A stretch of 64,000 bases of DNA from Tulasnella sp. 424 (lineage: Eukaryota; Basidiomycota; Agaricomycetes; Cantharellales; Tulasnellaceae), in assembly GCA_019633425.1 (NCBI GenBank), contig WSUB01000106.1, forward strand, positions 1-64,000, in the 5' to 3' direction. A program made the position numbers and the translations under genes. The notes beneath the pieces were generated by a model. It was given only the letters and a program-made list of their open reading frames with translations. It made no database searches and was not told the origin of the DNA. Shown here one piece after another: positions 22,808 to 35,272 of this stretch (the stretch's first letter is position 1; every line of letters starts with the position of its first letter).

Positions 22808-25296
22808 TCAAGCCTCCAACTCGTACTCGTATCTTACTGTGTCCATGTTCGTCATTTCTTCGGATTCGTCGCCATCCGCGTATGCCGTTCCCCCGGGTCC
22901 AGCTGGGCGAGCGGCAAGGCTTCGGCGAGACTTGGGTCGGAGGGAGTGGAGCAATTGGATAAAGACGTCTTGATTGGTCATTGATGTTCGGTGTTGTGAC
23001 TGCATTCGAGCGGAATATCCGGTAGAAGTCGGCGGGCCGCGACTGCGGGCGGTGGGCAGAGGGCTGAATGAATGGAAAGCGGAAGAGGGGTTGAAGGGGT
23101 TCATGTCGTACATCAATCCGTCGCAGTGGGAAACTTCCTCCTGTAAACAATTGACGGCGAATTTGTCTCATCAGTAAAAGAATGATCAATGGAATGGAAA
23201 GATGGGCATTCAAAACGTACCCAGTGGTTGAGCATGTAGTCCATTTCGACCTTCCGCACCTCAGGGAACAGTGCAGAGAATGAACCGAACATCTCGCTAG
23301 CGACATTCCGAGGGTTGAGGGATTCCCGGATCGCTTGGAAGGAGCGAGACTTGATTCTCTGAAGGTCGAGTTCTAGATGAACAAGAGAAGGAGGTCAGTC
23401 TCACGTGGTGCCAAACCAGGAACAATAGAAAACCCACTGTCGGCGAGCTTGTACAATGACTTGGGACTGCAAGGGAATGGTGCTTTTTTCTGGGACTCGG
23501 TTTTGGGTGTGGGGATGCGGGACCGAACGTATGCTTTCCGGGTGGGATAAGGGAAGTCAAAGTCGTTCTTATATGCGGCAGTGCGATCCGTGTGGTACGT
23601 CGAAGAGAGAGGAGCGAAAGAGATTTCACTGAAGATGGCATTAGCGCACCGAAGCATAAAAGCGGGGTAATCCAATATGGTACTCACTCGGTGTACAAGG
23701 CGAACAAGAGGGCGCGATAGGTGAGGTAACTGTGGGGAAGCGGGTCAGCGGATGAGCCACATCAGCTGAGGAAAGTCAAATGACTTACGCGGCGTCCCGA
23801 ATAACGATGGTCTGCATGGAAGGAGTAGCGGGAGGAGCCATGGCTCTCATTGCGGTTAAGGGTTCCTTGGTGATGCGGATGGGTTGTGGGCAGTCTTCGC
23901 AGTCAGACTTGAGGGACTCCGGTGTCATCGCCCGAACAATGTCTTCCCCAGAAGGAATGGTCGATTGTGCATCAGCAGCCATTTGCGGGGGACGGGGAGA
24001 TAGGACCTGTCATCCATTCAGAAACATCAGATTGATGAAGGAAACGAGAGAGGCGGGAGCACTTACGATCGGGGACGAAGCGCGAGGCAGCTCAACGTCC
24101 ATGTTCGCCTCGACCTCAGCCTCTGAGTCGTAATCATCGGCGTAGTCGCTGTCAGCATCGGAATCGTCTTCGTCCACTTCGTCATAGACAGGCTTTAAGT
24201 TCAGCCTTGACGGGGGATTGGAAACCCTCGCGGACAAGCTGCTGCCGTAGACAGGCGTTGGTCTGATCGGTCCTGGACAGAAAGTGGGACGAGCGGCTGG
24301 TGAAAGACTCTCAGCGAAGCCACCATCGAAAAGACTCTTGAAATATTCGCTCCGACGAGTTAAAATCTTCTTGCTCGCGTAGATCGACTTGAAGCCACTA
24401 CCGTCGCGTTTGGGGAATTTGAAGACGACATCGCTGTAGGTTGGGTTGTCGAACAGTTCGATGACAGTGTCCATGATATCAACCGAGACGGTGCGATACA
24501 TCGGGGTGCTGGTAGGGGCTGGCGGCAGGGGAAGCGGGCTGAGTGGGTAGGTCATCGTGCAGATGATTTTGACACCATTCTGGAGAAGAATTTTCAGTAC
24601 CGCTAGGACCAGACAGAGGATCAATGCGTCTTACATTGGCTTTCGCAATGGCGCGGTCTCCGAAGATTTCCGTCCGCCGTACGTATTGAGGGTAACCCCA
24701 GGTCGAGCAACTGCTCGTGAACTCCCGGCGCACCATTGGCTCGTGTGGGCCACGGGCAACGATTGGGATAGTCCCGTCAAGCGACTTGATCTATAGACCG
24801 AAAGATTAGCCGAGTTCAATCGAGATTAAAGCGCGAACGTACCTCAAAGGTGAAGCTGAAGGGACCACGACGAGCCCAGTGGGGACCCTCACGGGGCCAT
24901 CCCCCTTGGCTCAAGCAGTTCTGGGCACCCTGCCGAAGTTCCTCGGCTGTAGGGATAGCGGCGATATAGAGACTGCATGACGACGCACGAGCGGCCGAGG
25001 CGTAGAAGTGGAGCTAGAGGCGGAGTCGTGAATTAGCGTCGTCGTCAGCTGAGCGACCAAGCTGCATGCGCTTACCTGCCACTTTCCTCCACCGAAAAGG
25101 CTTGAAGCAATGAGGGGGCTCTTTTCATCGTCTTTGGACGACTCGAAGATTTCTTTAAGCCCCATAAGGTCCCATTCGAAAGTTATCTGGGGGGACAAAT
25201 GAACCGTCAGCCCCAGTGTGTCATGCTGGATTCGGTAATGAATGTAGAACTTACCACCGTGGATTCTTGACAACGTGAACCAGCACCGAGAGTCAT
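22808..25296 (-). CDS. MATH-BTB domain protein (SPOP-like)
   Basis: Begins MTLGAGSRCQESTV, then a GTAAGT intron into ITFEWDLMGLKEIFESSKDD and SPLIASSLFGGGKW, a MATH (TRAF-like) fold. Following exons give CLSQGGWPREGPHWARRGPF and PFSFTFEIKSLDG. The BTB/POZ domain starts around 24.46 kb (VIELFDNPTYSDVVFKFP, ASKKILTRRSEYFKSLFDGG), is interrupted by a long acidic Asp/Ser/Glu insertion (24.08-24.2 kb), and resumes with TYRALLFALYTEEISFAPL and SPKSLYKLADKLDLQRIKSR. The tail is basic and polar. MATH-BTB proteins usually act as substrate adaptors of CUL3 ubiquitin ligases. At least seven exons; the acidic insertion inside BTB is notable. Confidence 0.8.
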
Positions 25297-25798
25297 TTTT
25301 GGCTTATTTTCTTCAATCCAGTTGAATAGGAAGGGGAAAGGTCGTGAAGGTCGTGAAACCGAAAGTCAGAAAGCTCAACGAGAGGGAGGGGGATGTACGA
25401 AAACCGGTCGTAACACTTTGGGTTGGGAGGACTGACAGTTGACTGGAGATGTAAGATTTATATGCCCACCGCCACTGGACTAGTTAGTATCTTACCTCTA
25501 GGCCTGTAGTCATGCCTTGCAAGCGAGGCCGTTGATACGGGTGGTGGGGCGACAATGCGAGTTGGTTCGAAAGGGGTTTAGCGGCTGTGTCGCCGCACAT
25601 TGCAATCGTTGATGGGTCTCCTCTGCGCGTGCTTTGGCTCAACCTTGATCGGCATTTACGTCGTGAAAAAACGCCTTGAGCACGGACCTGCACACAAGTT
25701 GGATGGAAGACACGCGTCAAAACACCGAGCGTTCAGAACTCCGCTAACGCCGGGCGCGACGTTGACCGAACCTCTCCTTTCTACACACATCCAAGCCC
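25297..25798. other. Divergent intergenic region
   Basis: Upstream of both the MATH-BTB gene and the next plus-strand gene, so probably a shared promoter. No motif recognised with confidence. Confidence 0.4.
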
Positions 25799-27351
25799 AT
25801 GAATGTCGACGATTTTAGAACGCTAAGAGACCTTCTGGGCGGCAGAAGTGTTACAAGCTCTGAAGATTTGGAGGCTTGGACGGAAGCCGCAGTAAGTTGA
25901 AATCACCAACCCAACGTTCTCCCCTTCAGCGCGGACGGCTAATCGGCTCCCACACTGCAGGCAACCGTGCGTTACAGAATGGAGGCCCTGGAATATAACG
26001 ACCGCGGAAGAAGTTGGCCGGATGGTAAGTCGGCTTCTTGTTGCTCTTGAATTATTTCAGATTACTTACGTATTTCTTTCCCGCTCAGTGCTCACACTAG
26101 TAATGGAGTGGGGCGAGGATCGTGTCAGGTCTCGTCCTTTCCACCACTCAACTGGTACCAAAGCTGTTAGCTTATTGCCTCATTGATGTGGTTTTTACAG
26201 AAGCAAAAATGCCCTAGCCAAATGTGCGAGGAAATCTTGTATAGTTATTGGAAAAGACTGAGCTAATTGGTATCTCTTCTCCAGATTACAATATCGAACC
26301 GGACTTAGGTTTGTTCTTTCCAACCGACTGTCGTCCCCCTCCTCGCGGTCAACTAGCTGATCCTCGCCGAATCGGCCCTCCAGACCGCGCATTTGCCTCC
26401 TGGACGGTGGATTTTGTGGGATCACTTGTCGACCTTAACCCTCCTTATCATGCCAAAAGAACCCGACCGCCCGTATATGCTTCGCAAATCCCCATTTGGG
26501 AACCAGTAAAGGTAACTTTCGATGCACCTGCGAACAGCCTCCTGTGTGGCTAATTCAATTGCAAAGCAAGCCTTAGGCCAGAGGCTGCGGGAATTGAAAT
26601 GGGTTGACGAACAGGACGGCAAGTGATATTACACTGCCAAGCATCTAGACAGAAGAGAAACCTTTTCTATGCTACTGATCAGTTGACTTGCATGCGATAT
26701 CGGCCGTGGCGATTCTAAAGCAGTTCAGAAAAGACGAAAGTGAGTTCGTCCCCTAAATTAGAATCGGAGCCTCTGCTTAATCCCTTCTGGGCAGGAGCTT
26801 TCACATCGCGCATGAAAAGGGGTAGGCGTAATTTGACGCTATTTTTTTCGATCTCTTAATCTTCTTTAATCTTTATCTTTCTATGGAGCCAGCGATCCCC
26901 GCTTGCGGTAAGTCGGCAACACCTTATAGCCGCATACTCCTTTCCCTTACGCAAATTGCTCCCTTTAGACGAAGAGTTTACTAGTTGGGCTATTTCATTT
27001 GCGCGTCAACTTGGAGTATTCGACGTACCGCCCTTTGCTCCCGCTGAAAGGTTGGCATCCTGATGTTTACTCGTCGTCTTGAATGCATTGCATAACGTCT
27101 CCGTTCGCAGATCTCGTCATGCCATCGCTCTTCCCCCAAGCCTGGTACAGCGTCTCAATGAAGGAAGCACGGCAGAGTTGGAAACGCGACAATTTGGTTG
27201 GCCTGCCACCGTTCAAACTTTATTCTTGTCAGTCAGCTGGGGCACGATCCGCCTTGCGTTTCTCGCCGCTCCCGTTGTTTTTTGTTATATGCTAGCCGAG
27301 ACCGCGGTCACTAGCGCGAAACGCTGGTGGCACGGAACTTTCGCGCTATAA
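25799..27351 (+). CDS. Hypothetical protein with C-terminal membrane segment
   Basis: Multi-exon model. Exon 1 is MNVDDFRTLRDLLGGRSVTS..EAWTEAA with a GTAAGT donor. Next come ATVRYRMEALEYNDRGRSWP, then VLTLVMEWGEDR, ALAKCARKSC, and an exon with DYNIEPDL and RPPPRGQLADPRRIGPPDRA. The 3' exons read DEEFTSWAISFARQLGVFD, then RSRHAIALPPSLVQRLNEGS, then VSWGTIRLAFLAAPVVFCYM as one membrane helix, ending WWHGTFAL. The joins in 26.2-26.9 kb are uncertain and could hide a frame error or two separate genes. No family recognised. Confidence 0.5.
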
Positions 27352-27477
27352 GCCTTTTCTGTCACTAGTACAGACTGCGTTTCCCATTCGAGAATGAATA
27401 CGGAAGCTTTTACAAAATCGAATGGATACATAAGTCCAAGAGCATGCTGCTATCACGGAAAATATCTAAAACAAATA

Positions 27478-29738
27478 CTAAGACGCCTCCACAGCATTTG
27501 CCGCGGGTGACTCCGCAGGAGTTTCCACCTTAGCACCGGTTGCTGGTGATGCTTGTTTCTCCGCTGTGGTGCCTCCAACTACCGCTTTGACCGGAGTAGG
27601 CTGACTTCTGAGATCCAGCGTCTTGTTCCACGGCTCCTTATTAAGCTTGGGCGTAGCGACGAAAGACGTTCCCTTGGGATTCAGCCCCTTTGCGAACTGC
27701 GATGGAAGTACGCGACCAGGAGGATGGGCGAATGAGCAATCAGCCCGCGTGCATGCCGTTCCAAAGCGGCACATCGTTGTTGAGCTTCCAGGGTGTTTTG
27801 CCTTTTGCTTTGATGCGTGATAGTATGGACAGCCCTGTCGAGTGCAATGGGGGTCGAATTTACACGGGACTTGATTGGCAGAACTCGATGAGGGTGCTGG
27901 TGCAGAAGGTCCTACATGACAAATCAGCGATCGGTGAAAGAGGGCAAGAGCGAAGTGATACTGAGAAGACATACCTGGCACGACCTTGGTCGGATTTTTC
28001 GCGGCCTTGCTGACATGTGCCTTCGTGCAATCTTTGTCTACGCAATCGAGCCCCTTCTCACAAGCCTCCGTACTTAGCACCACTCCGCTCTCAATTGTTG
28101 CAACAGGGCTGGGGTGACTATATCGGCAAGTGGGGTTGGTACAATTTGTGACAAACTTGCACAGGGTGGGTGAGAGCGGGCGGGTGGGGATATTACTTAT
28201 CGTCTGAGCCGGGGGCGCAGAAACTGGAGTTGGGGCTACAATTGCCGGTCCAGACGACGTCGACGGCTGCTGACCGCGACCTTGCGGCACTGGCTGCGAC
28301 GAGCCAGCCTCGGCCACCGGTTTAGCCTTGCCAGCCCCTCCAAACCCAGGCCCATTCTTCCGACCTCTATCATTATTCTGGAACGATCCGTTCTGCGGGC
28401 CATTGTTGAATCCTTGGGGCGGACCCTGCATGCCCCCTCCCATCCCCATCGCGCCTGGAACCATGCCCATCTGCATTGCTAGCTGACCAAACTGCTGGAT
28501 CGCCATCATTGCAGCCCCGATTTCTGGTGTGAATCCCATCATCGCCGGGTTGAAGCCCTGCTGCTGCATCATGGCTAATGTAGCCGGATCCATTCCTCCG
28601 GGAGGGAAACCAGGTTGCATCGGTGGCATCATCGGTTGTGGAGGAACCATGTTGTTTATGGGTTGCTGCTGGTGGTGGAGATTGCGGTCATGTGGGCCGC
28701 CAGGTTGATTCTGTCGCGGGCCAACTCGGTCGAGGAGACGACCTGGACGATGAACACTGGGAGCGCCATTATTCGTCCCCTCATCGCGCATCGCTCGTGG
28801 TCTATCAGGAAGATCAGGCCGTCCTCTCTTTGATGGCGCAGAGGTGGAGGGCGATGGCGTTCGCTGACGTTTTTGGCCTCCGGGTGATCCGCCATGGGCA
28901 TTTTGGGCTGGTAACGATGAAATCGCCTGCTGATATAGAGCACGAGAAGGACCTCGACTAGTCGTAGAAAAGAAGTGAGCGAGTCTGATCGTCGTATGAA
29001 AAGCATGAACCACTGACCCAGTTTGCCGTAACGGAGCGCCATTAGTGGTTGACGGTTCGAGACTGACACTTGAGGATTCCTCTGGAGCTGGCGGACTAGG
29101 CTCGGGCTCAGAAACGAGATTTGGATTGTACTTCTCCTCGAACAACCAGTCGGTGAAGGCGCCATCTAAGACGTGAATGTATTTTCGTTAGCAAGGACTC
29201 GCGACCAAGCTGACAAAGCCTCCAGACATACCATACTCAGGAATAACTATTCAACAGTTGCAGGGAAATGGTTATTAGTATTCAGAGGTGGCGAAACGAA
29301 AGAGAGTGCCCATACGTTCGGTCAGCTCCGATGTTACTTGGTCTGTGAATGAGACGATTATTTTTTTAGAAATAGTCCTAGACGGTAGAGAATGCTTTAC
29401 AAGAAGACCTACCAGATGTCTTGTCGTTAATTAACATGATGGTGATATATTCAGCCATGACAGTATCTGGGCAAAACGTCTCCATCAGTCCAAGCTCGAA
29501 TTTCGCCATAACATTACACCAAAACTAACCATCTTCTGGACTATATCCCTTAACGGCGAGCTCCTTTTGGATAGAAGCCTAGAGACAAGAAAGGGGGGAA
29601 ATGGTTAGTTAGTTTTATCCATCGCCCAATTACAATCCAAGTGGTGTGGATTATGGATTATTTTGAGGTTGAAACCCCTTTGCGAACCTGAAGAGCGATG
29701 GCTCGTTCTGAGCCCATGACCAGTTCGTTTGAGGCCAT
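27478..29738 (-). CDS. NAB2: Nab2-like CCCH zinc-finger poly(A)-RNA-binding protein
   Basis: Nuclear mRNA-export and poly(A)-length factor. Exon 1 (29688-29738) encodes MASNELVMGSERAIALQ. Small exons then give ASIQKELAVKGYSPEDD, VMAEYITIMLIND, and SELTELI..FTDWLFEEKY, the PWI-like N-terminal fold typical of Nab2. A middle region rich in P, M, G and Q (PPMQPGFPPGGMDPATL) follows. Four fingers fit C-X5-C-X4-C-X3-H exactly: CKFVTNCTNPTCRYSH, CEKGLDCVDKDCTKAH, CKFDPHCTRQGCPYYH and CRFGTACTRADCSFAH. That spacing is the Nab2/ZC3H14 signature. Two introns inside the large downstream frame must be removed (after RQTG and after KVVPG). It ends VEAS. Confidence 0.9.
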
Positions 29739-32700
29739 GCTTGAAGATGAGGTCGGTGGTGGTCTTGGGGATAGTGGGGGTGGTGATCGTGTAGTGGTGA
29801 GGCTGAGGGTGATGTACCGCTCGTCGTCGCCTGGTTCAGACAGCAGACTCCAGTCGAAGCTGACAAAGCCCCGGGAAAGCAAACTCGAAGGTTCCACGCC
29901 ACACGAGAGTCCACCCCCACAGACCTCCACCTTCCAAATATTTCCAAGGCTCTTACTTGGGTCTCAGACGTGTCCAAAATCTTTCGATTGAGAAGGCTAG
30001 GAATGAAATTTAACGTTCCAGGGCGAACAGTGTCCTTGGTCGGATCGATACCTTTCAGGAGAATTGTTCCGGTGAACGCTAGCAGTCCATGCCTCCCCCT
30101 CCCTTTCAAGGCATCAGTGATTTCTTTTACTGGGATCGTGCATATTCTTGCTTATGGCGATAATATTGAATGCTTAGGCTGGCAGCGCTTGACCTGGGTG
30201 TGCACTGTGGATCCAAATCCTACGCGCGAGCCCAATATCTCAAGGTTTGCGATGGTCCTTTTTCCCTTCCTCGCGGACTCTTCGTTATATAATGGGGACG
30301 GGCTTCGATTCAACATCACCATAGGTGGAATCTGTGAGATTCGTCCGTGTGTACTACCTAATTCATCGGTGTAATTGGGAGGTATCCGTGCGCATGAGAA
30401 ACGGTCGCTCAGTGAGGCCACGACCTCCTACCGGTCTTCCTGACCGTTCTGCGACCCACTGAAGCCGCTTTCATATGCCTCCCCTGCGCGATATCATACA
30501 GTGGCCGAGGCACCGTTCAGTGTCTGCTCTGGCCCTGCTTTCGGAGCTCCGCCGAAGGACCCTTGCAAGCGTTCGATTGCAAACGAAGTGGGATTTGCGC
30601 GTTGGTTGTGACACCATGGGGTTGGATCGAATTTTCCGTGAAAAAACAACGGCATACTATCTCGGCCTATAGCCATGCGTCGTACTTAATTCTTGAACCT
30701 TCGATTCCTGTTTACTCGATTCGAATCCAGCAAGGAAACGGTGTTTTCATAGGCAAGTTTTACGCTTAAAACCTAATTCCTCGCTCGATCAGCTTGTGAA
30801 GAAGCGACAGACTTTCAGCGATCTCTGTGTGTGAAGTCCACGGTGTGCGGAGTTTACGCGCTGGTCGTTTTCGCCTTTGGCCATCCTAATTTCCGCTATT
30901 CATAAAATCTTAATAAATCAATTGGGAAATTGAAACCCTTCACGGATCTCAAGAAAAGCCAGCAGAACATTTGCGATAGTCCGGACGTGATCGACGCTGT
31001 AGTCGCCAAGCCCTATTATTCGTCGAGCACCTGCTCCCGGTGCTAGCCATGCTTCTTCATTTCGAAGGGCCCGCCAGTGCATGTGCGCTTCATATCGGTT
31101 TGCCAGTCTAGACACCTTGAAGGCGAGTCTATGGTGGCACGCGAGTCACTTTGAACTATTTCGTAAAGGCTAACATGGGATTCCGTGATAATCCGCGTGG
31201 CTGGAAATCGTTTCCCTGCTATTACACTCTTCAGAAGACATCATTCCACACCACCACGTCGACCATGTTACCGACTCGATTACAGTCATGACACTCATTG
31301 CAAAACATCATTATGGCTCTGAATCAGCACGGGATGCTCCGGATTCTCGGTCTCGGTTGCGCCGAATCACTCCGGTTGCGTCAACGAAAGGAGTGCGAAC
31401 GAGATCTCAGATACCCTAGCGGCCTCGAATGAGGTCTATGAATCATTGCTAGTTTATTTTGGGCAGATGATCAAACACGTATACCTCACTCCAAACCCGC
31501 CCCAAATACAGAATTCGTTTGTGTCATAACGCGGGAGAGACGTGCATGACGTCACCCACGCTTGATCCCTACGTTTGTGAGACCCCGTCATCTAACGGCC
31601 TCCGCGGCGTTTTCCAATATACGACGGGAATGTCTCCTCCATATCATATTTCAGACATGCGAAAGACATGCGTCGCAGCAGGGACGAACCTGTCATCGCT
31701 GGATTCCCTGCGCCCGTCGTCAGGACAGAACTACCAAGACAACGATGGCATTTGGCTTCCGCAACATGTGGTCCCGAAGCCCTATACCCGCTTAATAGCA
31801 TTGGCGGCCGCGTTATTTCATCGAACTGGGTTACATAGCAATCATTCTCACTTGCGATTCAATCCCAAGCGCTTCCCGGGGGCCTCCCCCCCTACCACCG
31901 CACATCATACGGAACCCAAATGATAACGAAAAAGCCAGATAGTGGTCATCAGCACACCGATATCATGCATGCCTACTTGCACGGCAGAAAGGCAAACCAG
32001 AACGCCATCATGGGATCAATCGGAAATGTGATTACGGTGTCCGAGCGAGGTCGCAACGCCCTTCGGAGCGGGAAATGAGCATTTGACCCCCTCGGGTGCA
32101 CAGCATCCCAATGTCGTTTAGATAGCCTCGGAAAAGAGGGATGGGCTCCAGCAGGTCGCGACCTTGATACGAATCGACCCTCGAGCGGACCGATGCGCGA
32201 CGAAACAAAAGTCTAACGAAAGGGAGGTTGAAAGGGGGGCTTCCGTACGTGATAATTAGGAGAGATCGGAGACAGGGAGGACATTGAATACCATTTCAGC
32301 GCTCAATAAACCAGCTCGAGATCCGTGTATATAGACCTCCTCTTCGTCCAAAATGCTTGCTCCTATGGCGGTCGAGGTGCTGGAGACCGAGAGCGCTTCT
32401 CCTGAGAGCGCGCATGTGCACATAGCCAAGCGCGCGCGTGTGGGGAGAGATCGAGATCCGCGGCCGGCGGCGGGACCCAATCGGGACATTCCGCCTGAAA
32501 CCTCTGGATGGTTCGTTAAAACAGGTCGGCTACTTATCTGCCCGCTTGTCCCCTCGTCCGGTATCATCCGGCATCTTGAACCCCGAACGATGCACATCCA
32601 TGGTCCCTGAGAAGCGATCAAAAGCCGACCGAATCGGCCTCCTTCGAACGATAACATGCAGGAGGACAATCACTATAGAATATACTAGAGAGGGCTCGGT

Positions 32701-33660
32701 GAAATTCATATGGGTCGGGGGCTCGACCAAATGAGTGAGAACGACATTGATTTGTGCGAAGGATAGTCCATTCGCAACCGCGACGACGCTCCGTAACCTA
32801 CTATGCGTTTTCGCGCTGACATTGCGGTGACCGATCGTTCTGGGCGTCAGGCCGGTGGATCATCCGGTGGCCCCTTTTTTCAATCACATCAACCTTGTCT
32901 GCGCTTCCAGCGCGCTTCGGTGCATCTAGCCTCTGGCCCCTTTGGCCAGAGTAATCTGAACTGAAATAAATATGTATCTTTACTACTAGAAATCCAATAG
33001 ATATAATGGGGCTAGTTATTGATTCCCTGCCCATATCCCGGCGATACAGTCAGTGGAAGGTGGCAGGGGGAATCCATGGTGAATCGGAAGTCGCAAGCTC
33101 TCCGCGACCATAGCGCTTGTGATTCGCCTTTTGTCCAAGAAGTTTTGAAGGCAAAAACGACGAAATTATAACTCTAACTCGGGCCGGCCGAGCAAACCGC
33201 TAGTCTGGCCCTTCATGGATTCTGTAGAAGCTCAGAAAAGAACCTTGCCCGCTGACGCTGCACTTACGGACTGGACAAGAACAAGCCTCTAGAAACGTCG
33301 TCGCTCCGCTTGCAATCAACTTCTAACAAGTCCAATTTGTCTTTCTACATTTCTCTGACATTAATCCATTTCCCAATGGGGGGAAACGGGTGGTGGAGGG
33401 TTTTGCGGGCATCGCAGGTTTCGCCCTACCCAAGTAGTACGTTCATTCTTCTATGCCCCCAGTACCTGCTGCCGTATAACCTCTCATTGTAGTAGCCTTC
33501 TTCAAATACCTCTATTTCTCGCTTAGGTCTCTCGGGTATATATGGCTTCGAGCTCGCACTCAAGCCATCCCGCCGATTCAGCCCTATATCGTCTTTCTTT
33601 CCCCCTCCCTCCCTCTGTCTCAGCCTCCCCCAATTATATTGACAAACCAAGCTCAGCTTT
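29739..33660. other. Gene-poor region of about 3.9 kb
   Basis: No convincing gene. A 65-codon minus-strand frame at 30918-31115 (MSRLANRYEAHMHW...) looks mildly protein-like and could be a last exon or a remnant, but nothing supports it upstream. Open frames at 31.5-31.9 and 32.3-32.7 kb have shadow-like composition. The last 250 nt are pyrimidine-rich and serve as leader of the next gene. Confidence 0.4.
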
Positions 33661-34053
33661 ATGACCACCAGAAAGCTCTCCGTCGGCCATTACGGGCATC
33701 CCCTGCTAAAAGGTGCCAAGCACTGGTCCTTCCTCCTTGAAATCGACAACCAGAGGGCGACGACCTACCAAATCACCGGATCCACCAACACTTACGAAAT
33801 CAAACCCCCAGAGGACGTCGTCGTAGCACGGTCTTCCTCTTTCCTAGGGAAAGTGGACGTAGGCCAAGTCGAGGCAAGCCAGGTCGACCGGTTCTGGCAG
33901 GTGCTGCAGAGCGTCCCCGTGAAACGAGGGGATCTCGGCTGGAACTGTCAAGATTGGATCGTGGAAGGGTTAGCGGCGTTGAAATCGCAAGGATTTGATG
34001 TGGAGGAGCTTTCCAAAGATGCGTTAGCGGCCAGGCTTGAAAAAACGCGGTAA
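33661..34053 (+). CDS. Small single-exon protein with NCQDW motif
   Basis: Intact 130-codon frame: MTTRKLSVGHYGHPLLKGAK, HWSFLLEIDNQRATTYQITG, and a C-terminal GDLGWNCQDWIVEGLAALKS. HWS...near the start and WNCQDW near the end resemble a family of small uncharacterised proteins common in Agaricomycetes; the Cys and His suggest a possible papain-like or hydrolytic fold, but that is inference. No signal peptide or membrane helix. It is followed 258 nt later by a kinase-fold gene on the same strand. Confidence 0.75.
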   Translation: MTTRKLSVGHYGHPLLKGAKHWSFLLEIDNQRATTYQITGSTNTYEIKPPEDVVVARSSSFLGKVDVGQVEASQVDRFWQVLQSVPVKRGDLGWNCQDWIVEGLAALKSQGFDVEELSKDALAARLEKTR

Positions 34054-34311
34054 TATCCTAGTGTGCATTGTCCCGCTGCCCAGTGTTCTCCGTAAACCGA
34101 GTCAGGTAGAAAAGTTATATAGTTGTGTCTGAGCGGTAATATATTGAGATTTGATAAATGTTATATAGAGCAGTATTCATTAGCTATAACGTAGATGCAT
34201 CGGCGGGACAAGATATTTGTGAACCGCGTTGCTTTTCCTTTCCTTGTGGCGCAAACCGTGAGATCGTGCAAGGGACCTTTTTCTACGCATCGACCGATAT
34301 TTGGTTCTCCT

Positions 34312-35272
34312 ATGAAACCACGTCCTTTCATAGGTAAGTCGTGCTGTAATTCCCTGCTCACTGGTTATCATCATGACCCACATATTTTACACGACAGGGG
34401 TACTCCATCTATTTCAACGAATTACGATATGGGGTTATGAACGCTTCAAGTACTGGCGCCGCGCCTTCATATCATCAATGCTGAAGAGACCCTTCATTAT
34501 CAAGGTCGCTGAACGGTATCTGTCACTTGGAAGCCCTTGCGTTTTTCGTGTTGGGAGGAAAACGGTCTTGAAGATCGGGACAGCAGTGCGTACGACCGAG
34601 GCGACGACAATGCTCTACGTAGCCCAAAATACTCGGGTCCCTGTTCCGGCCGTTGTAGACTCGTGGGTCCTCGAAGGAGGTGGAGCGGCGATTTTGATGA
34701 AATGGGTCGATTCCGCGGGGACGTTAGAGTCTCTGTGGCCGTCGCTATCCCAAGCGGCCAAAACCCGCATCGCTGAGCAAGTACGGGGATACGTGGACGA
34801 GCTTAGGAAGTTGGAGCAACCGCTGGAGCAGGCAGGCTACATAGGACCGATTGATGGAGCGGAACTATGGGACAGTAGAGTGAAAATGTCTCCCTGCGGT
34901 CCGTTCCCGTCCGAACAGGCGTTCAACGACTTCCGCCTGAAGCCTCTGCAGAGGTTTTGCTGGGATCCCGAGACCAACGAGCAAGTGCAGAACCTGGCCC
35001 GCCTGCTGCGCGGTGATCATCACATTTGTTTCACCCATGGTGACCTGAACGCTCGAAACATTCTCTTGGATAAAGACAACAACGTCGTCGCGTTGTTGGA
35101 CTGGGAGATGGCGGGTTGGATGCCGGGGCATTGGGAGTACATCAAGGCTATCCATGGTCGATGGGAGGACGAGGAGTGGGTTCACTATGCGGCCTCCCTT
35201 GCTCCCGCTTATCCATCGGAGATGGAAGTTGATGACCAGTTCATCATTATCAACGGAGGAGCACCATTTTGA
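34312..35272 (+). CDS. Aminoglycoside-phosphotransferase-fold kinase
   Basis: Small-molecule kinase-like protein of the APH family, which is expanded in basidiomycetes. A likely first exon (34312-34333, MKPRPFI) is spliced by GTAAGT..GACAG to GVLHLFQRITIWGYERFKYW. The N-lobe shows SPCVFRVGRKTVLKIG (Lys for ATP) and a Val/Pro-rich strand VPVPAVVDSW. The C-lobe has the catalytic loop CFTHGDLNARNILLDKDNN and the metal-binding ALLDWEMAGWMPGHWEY, so Brenner-type HGDxxxxN and DWE motifs are both intact. It ends INGGAPF. The substrate is unknown; fungal members are not antibiotic-resistance genes as a rule. ATG codons further upstream, such as the one at 34195, are alternatives. Confidence 0.82.

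Noticed and set aside
30918..31115. 65-codon minus-strand frame that looks mildly protein-like
   Set aside because: No supported upstream exon and no recognised motif.
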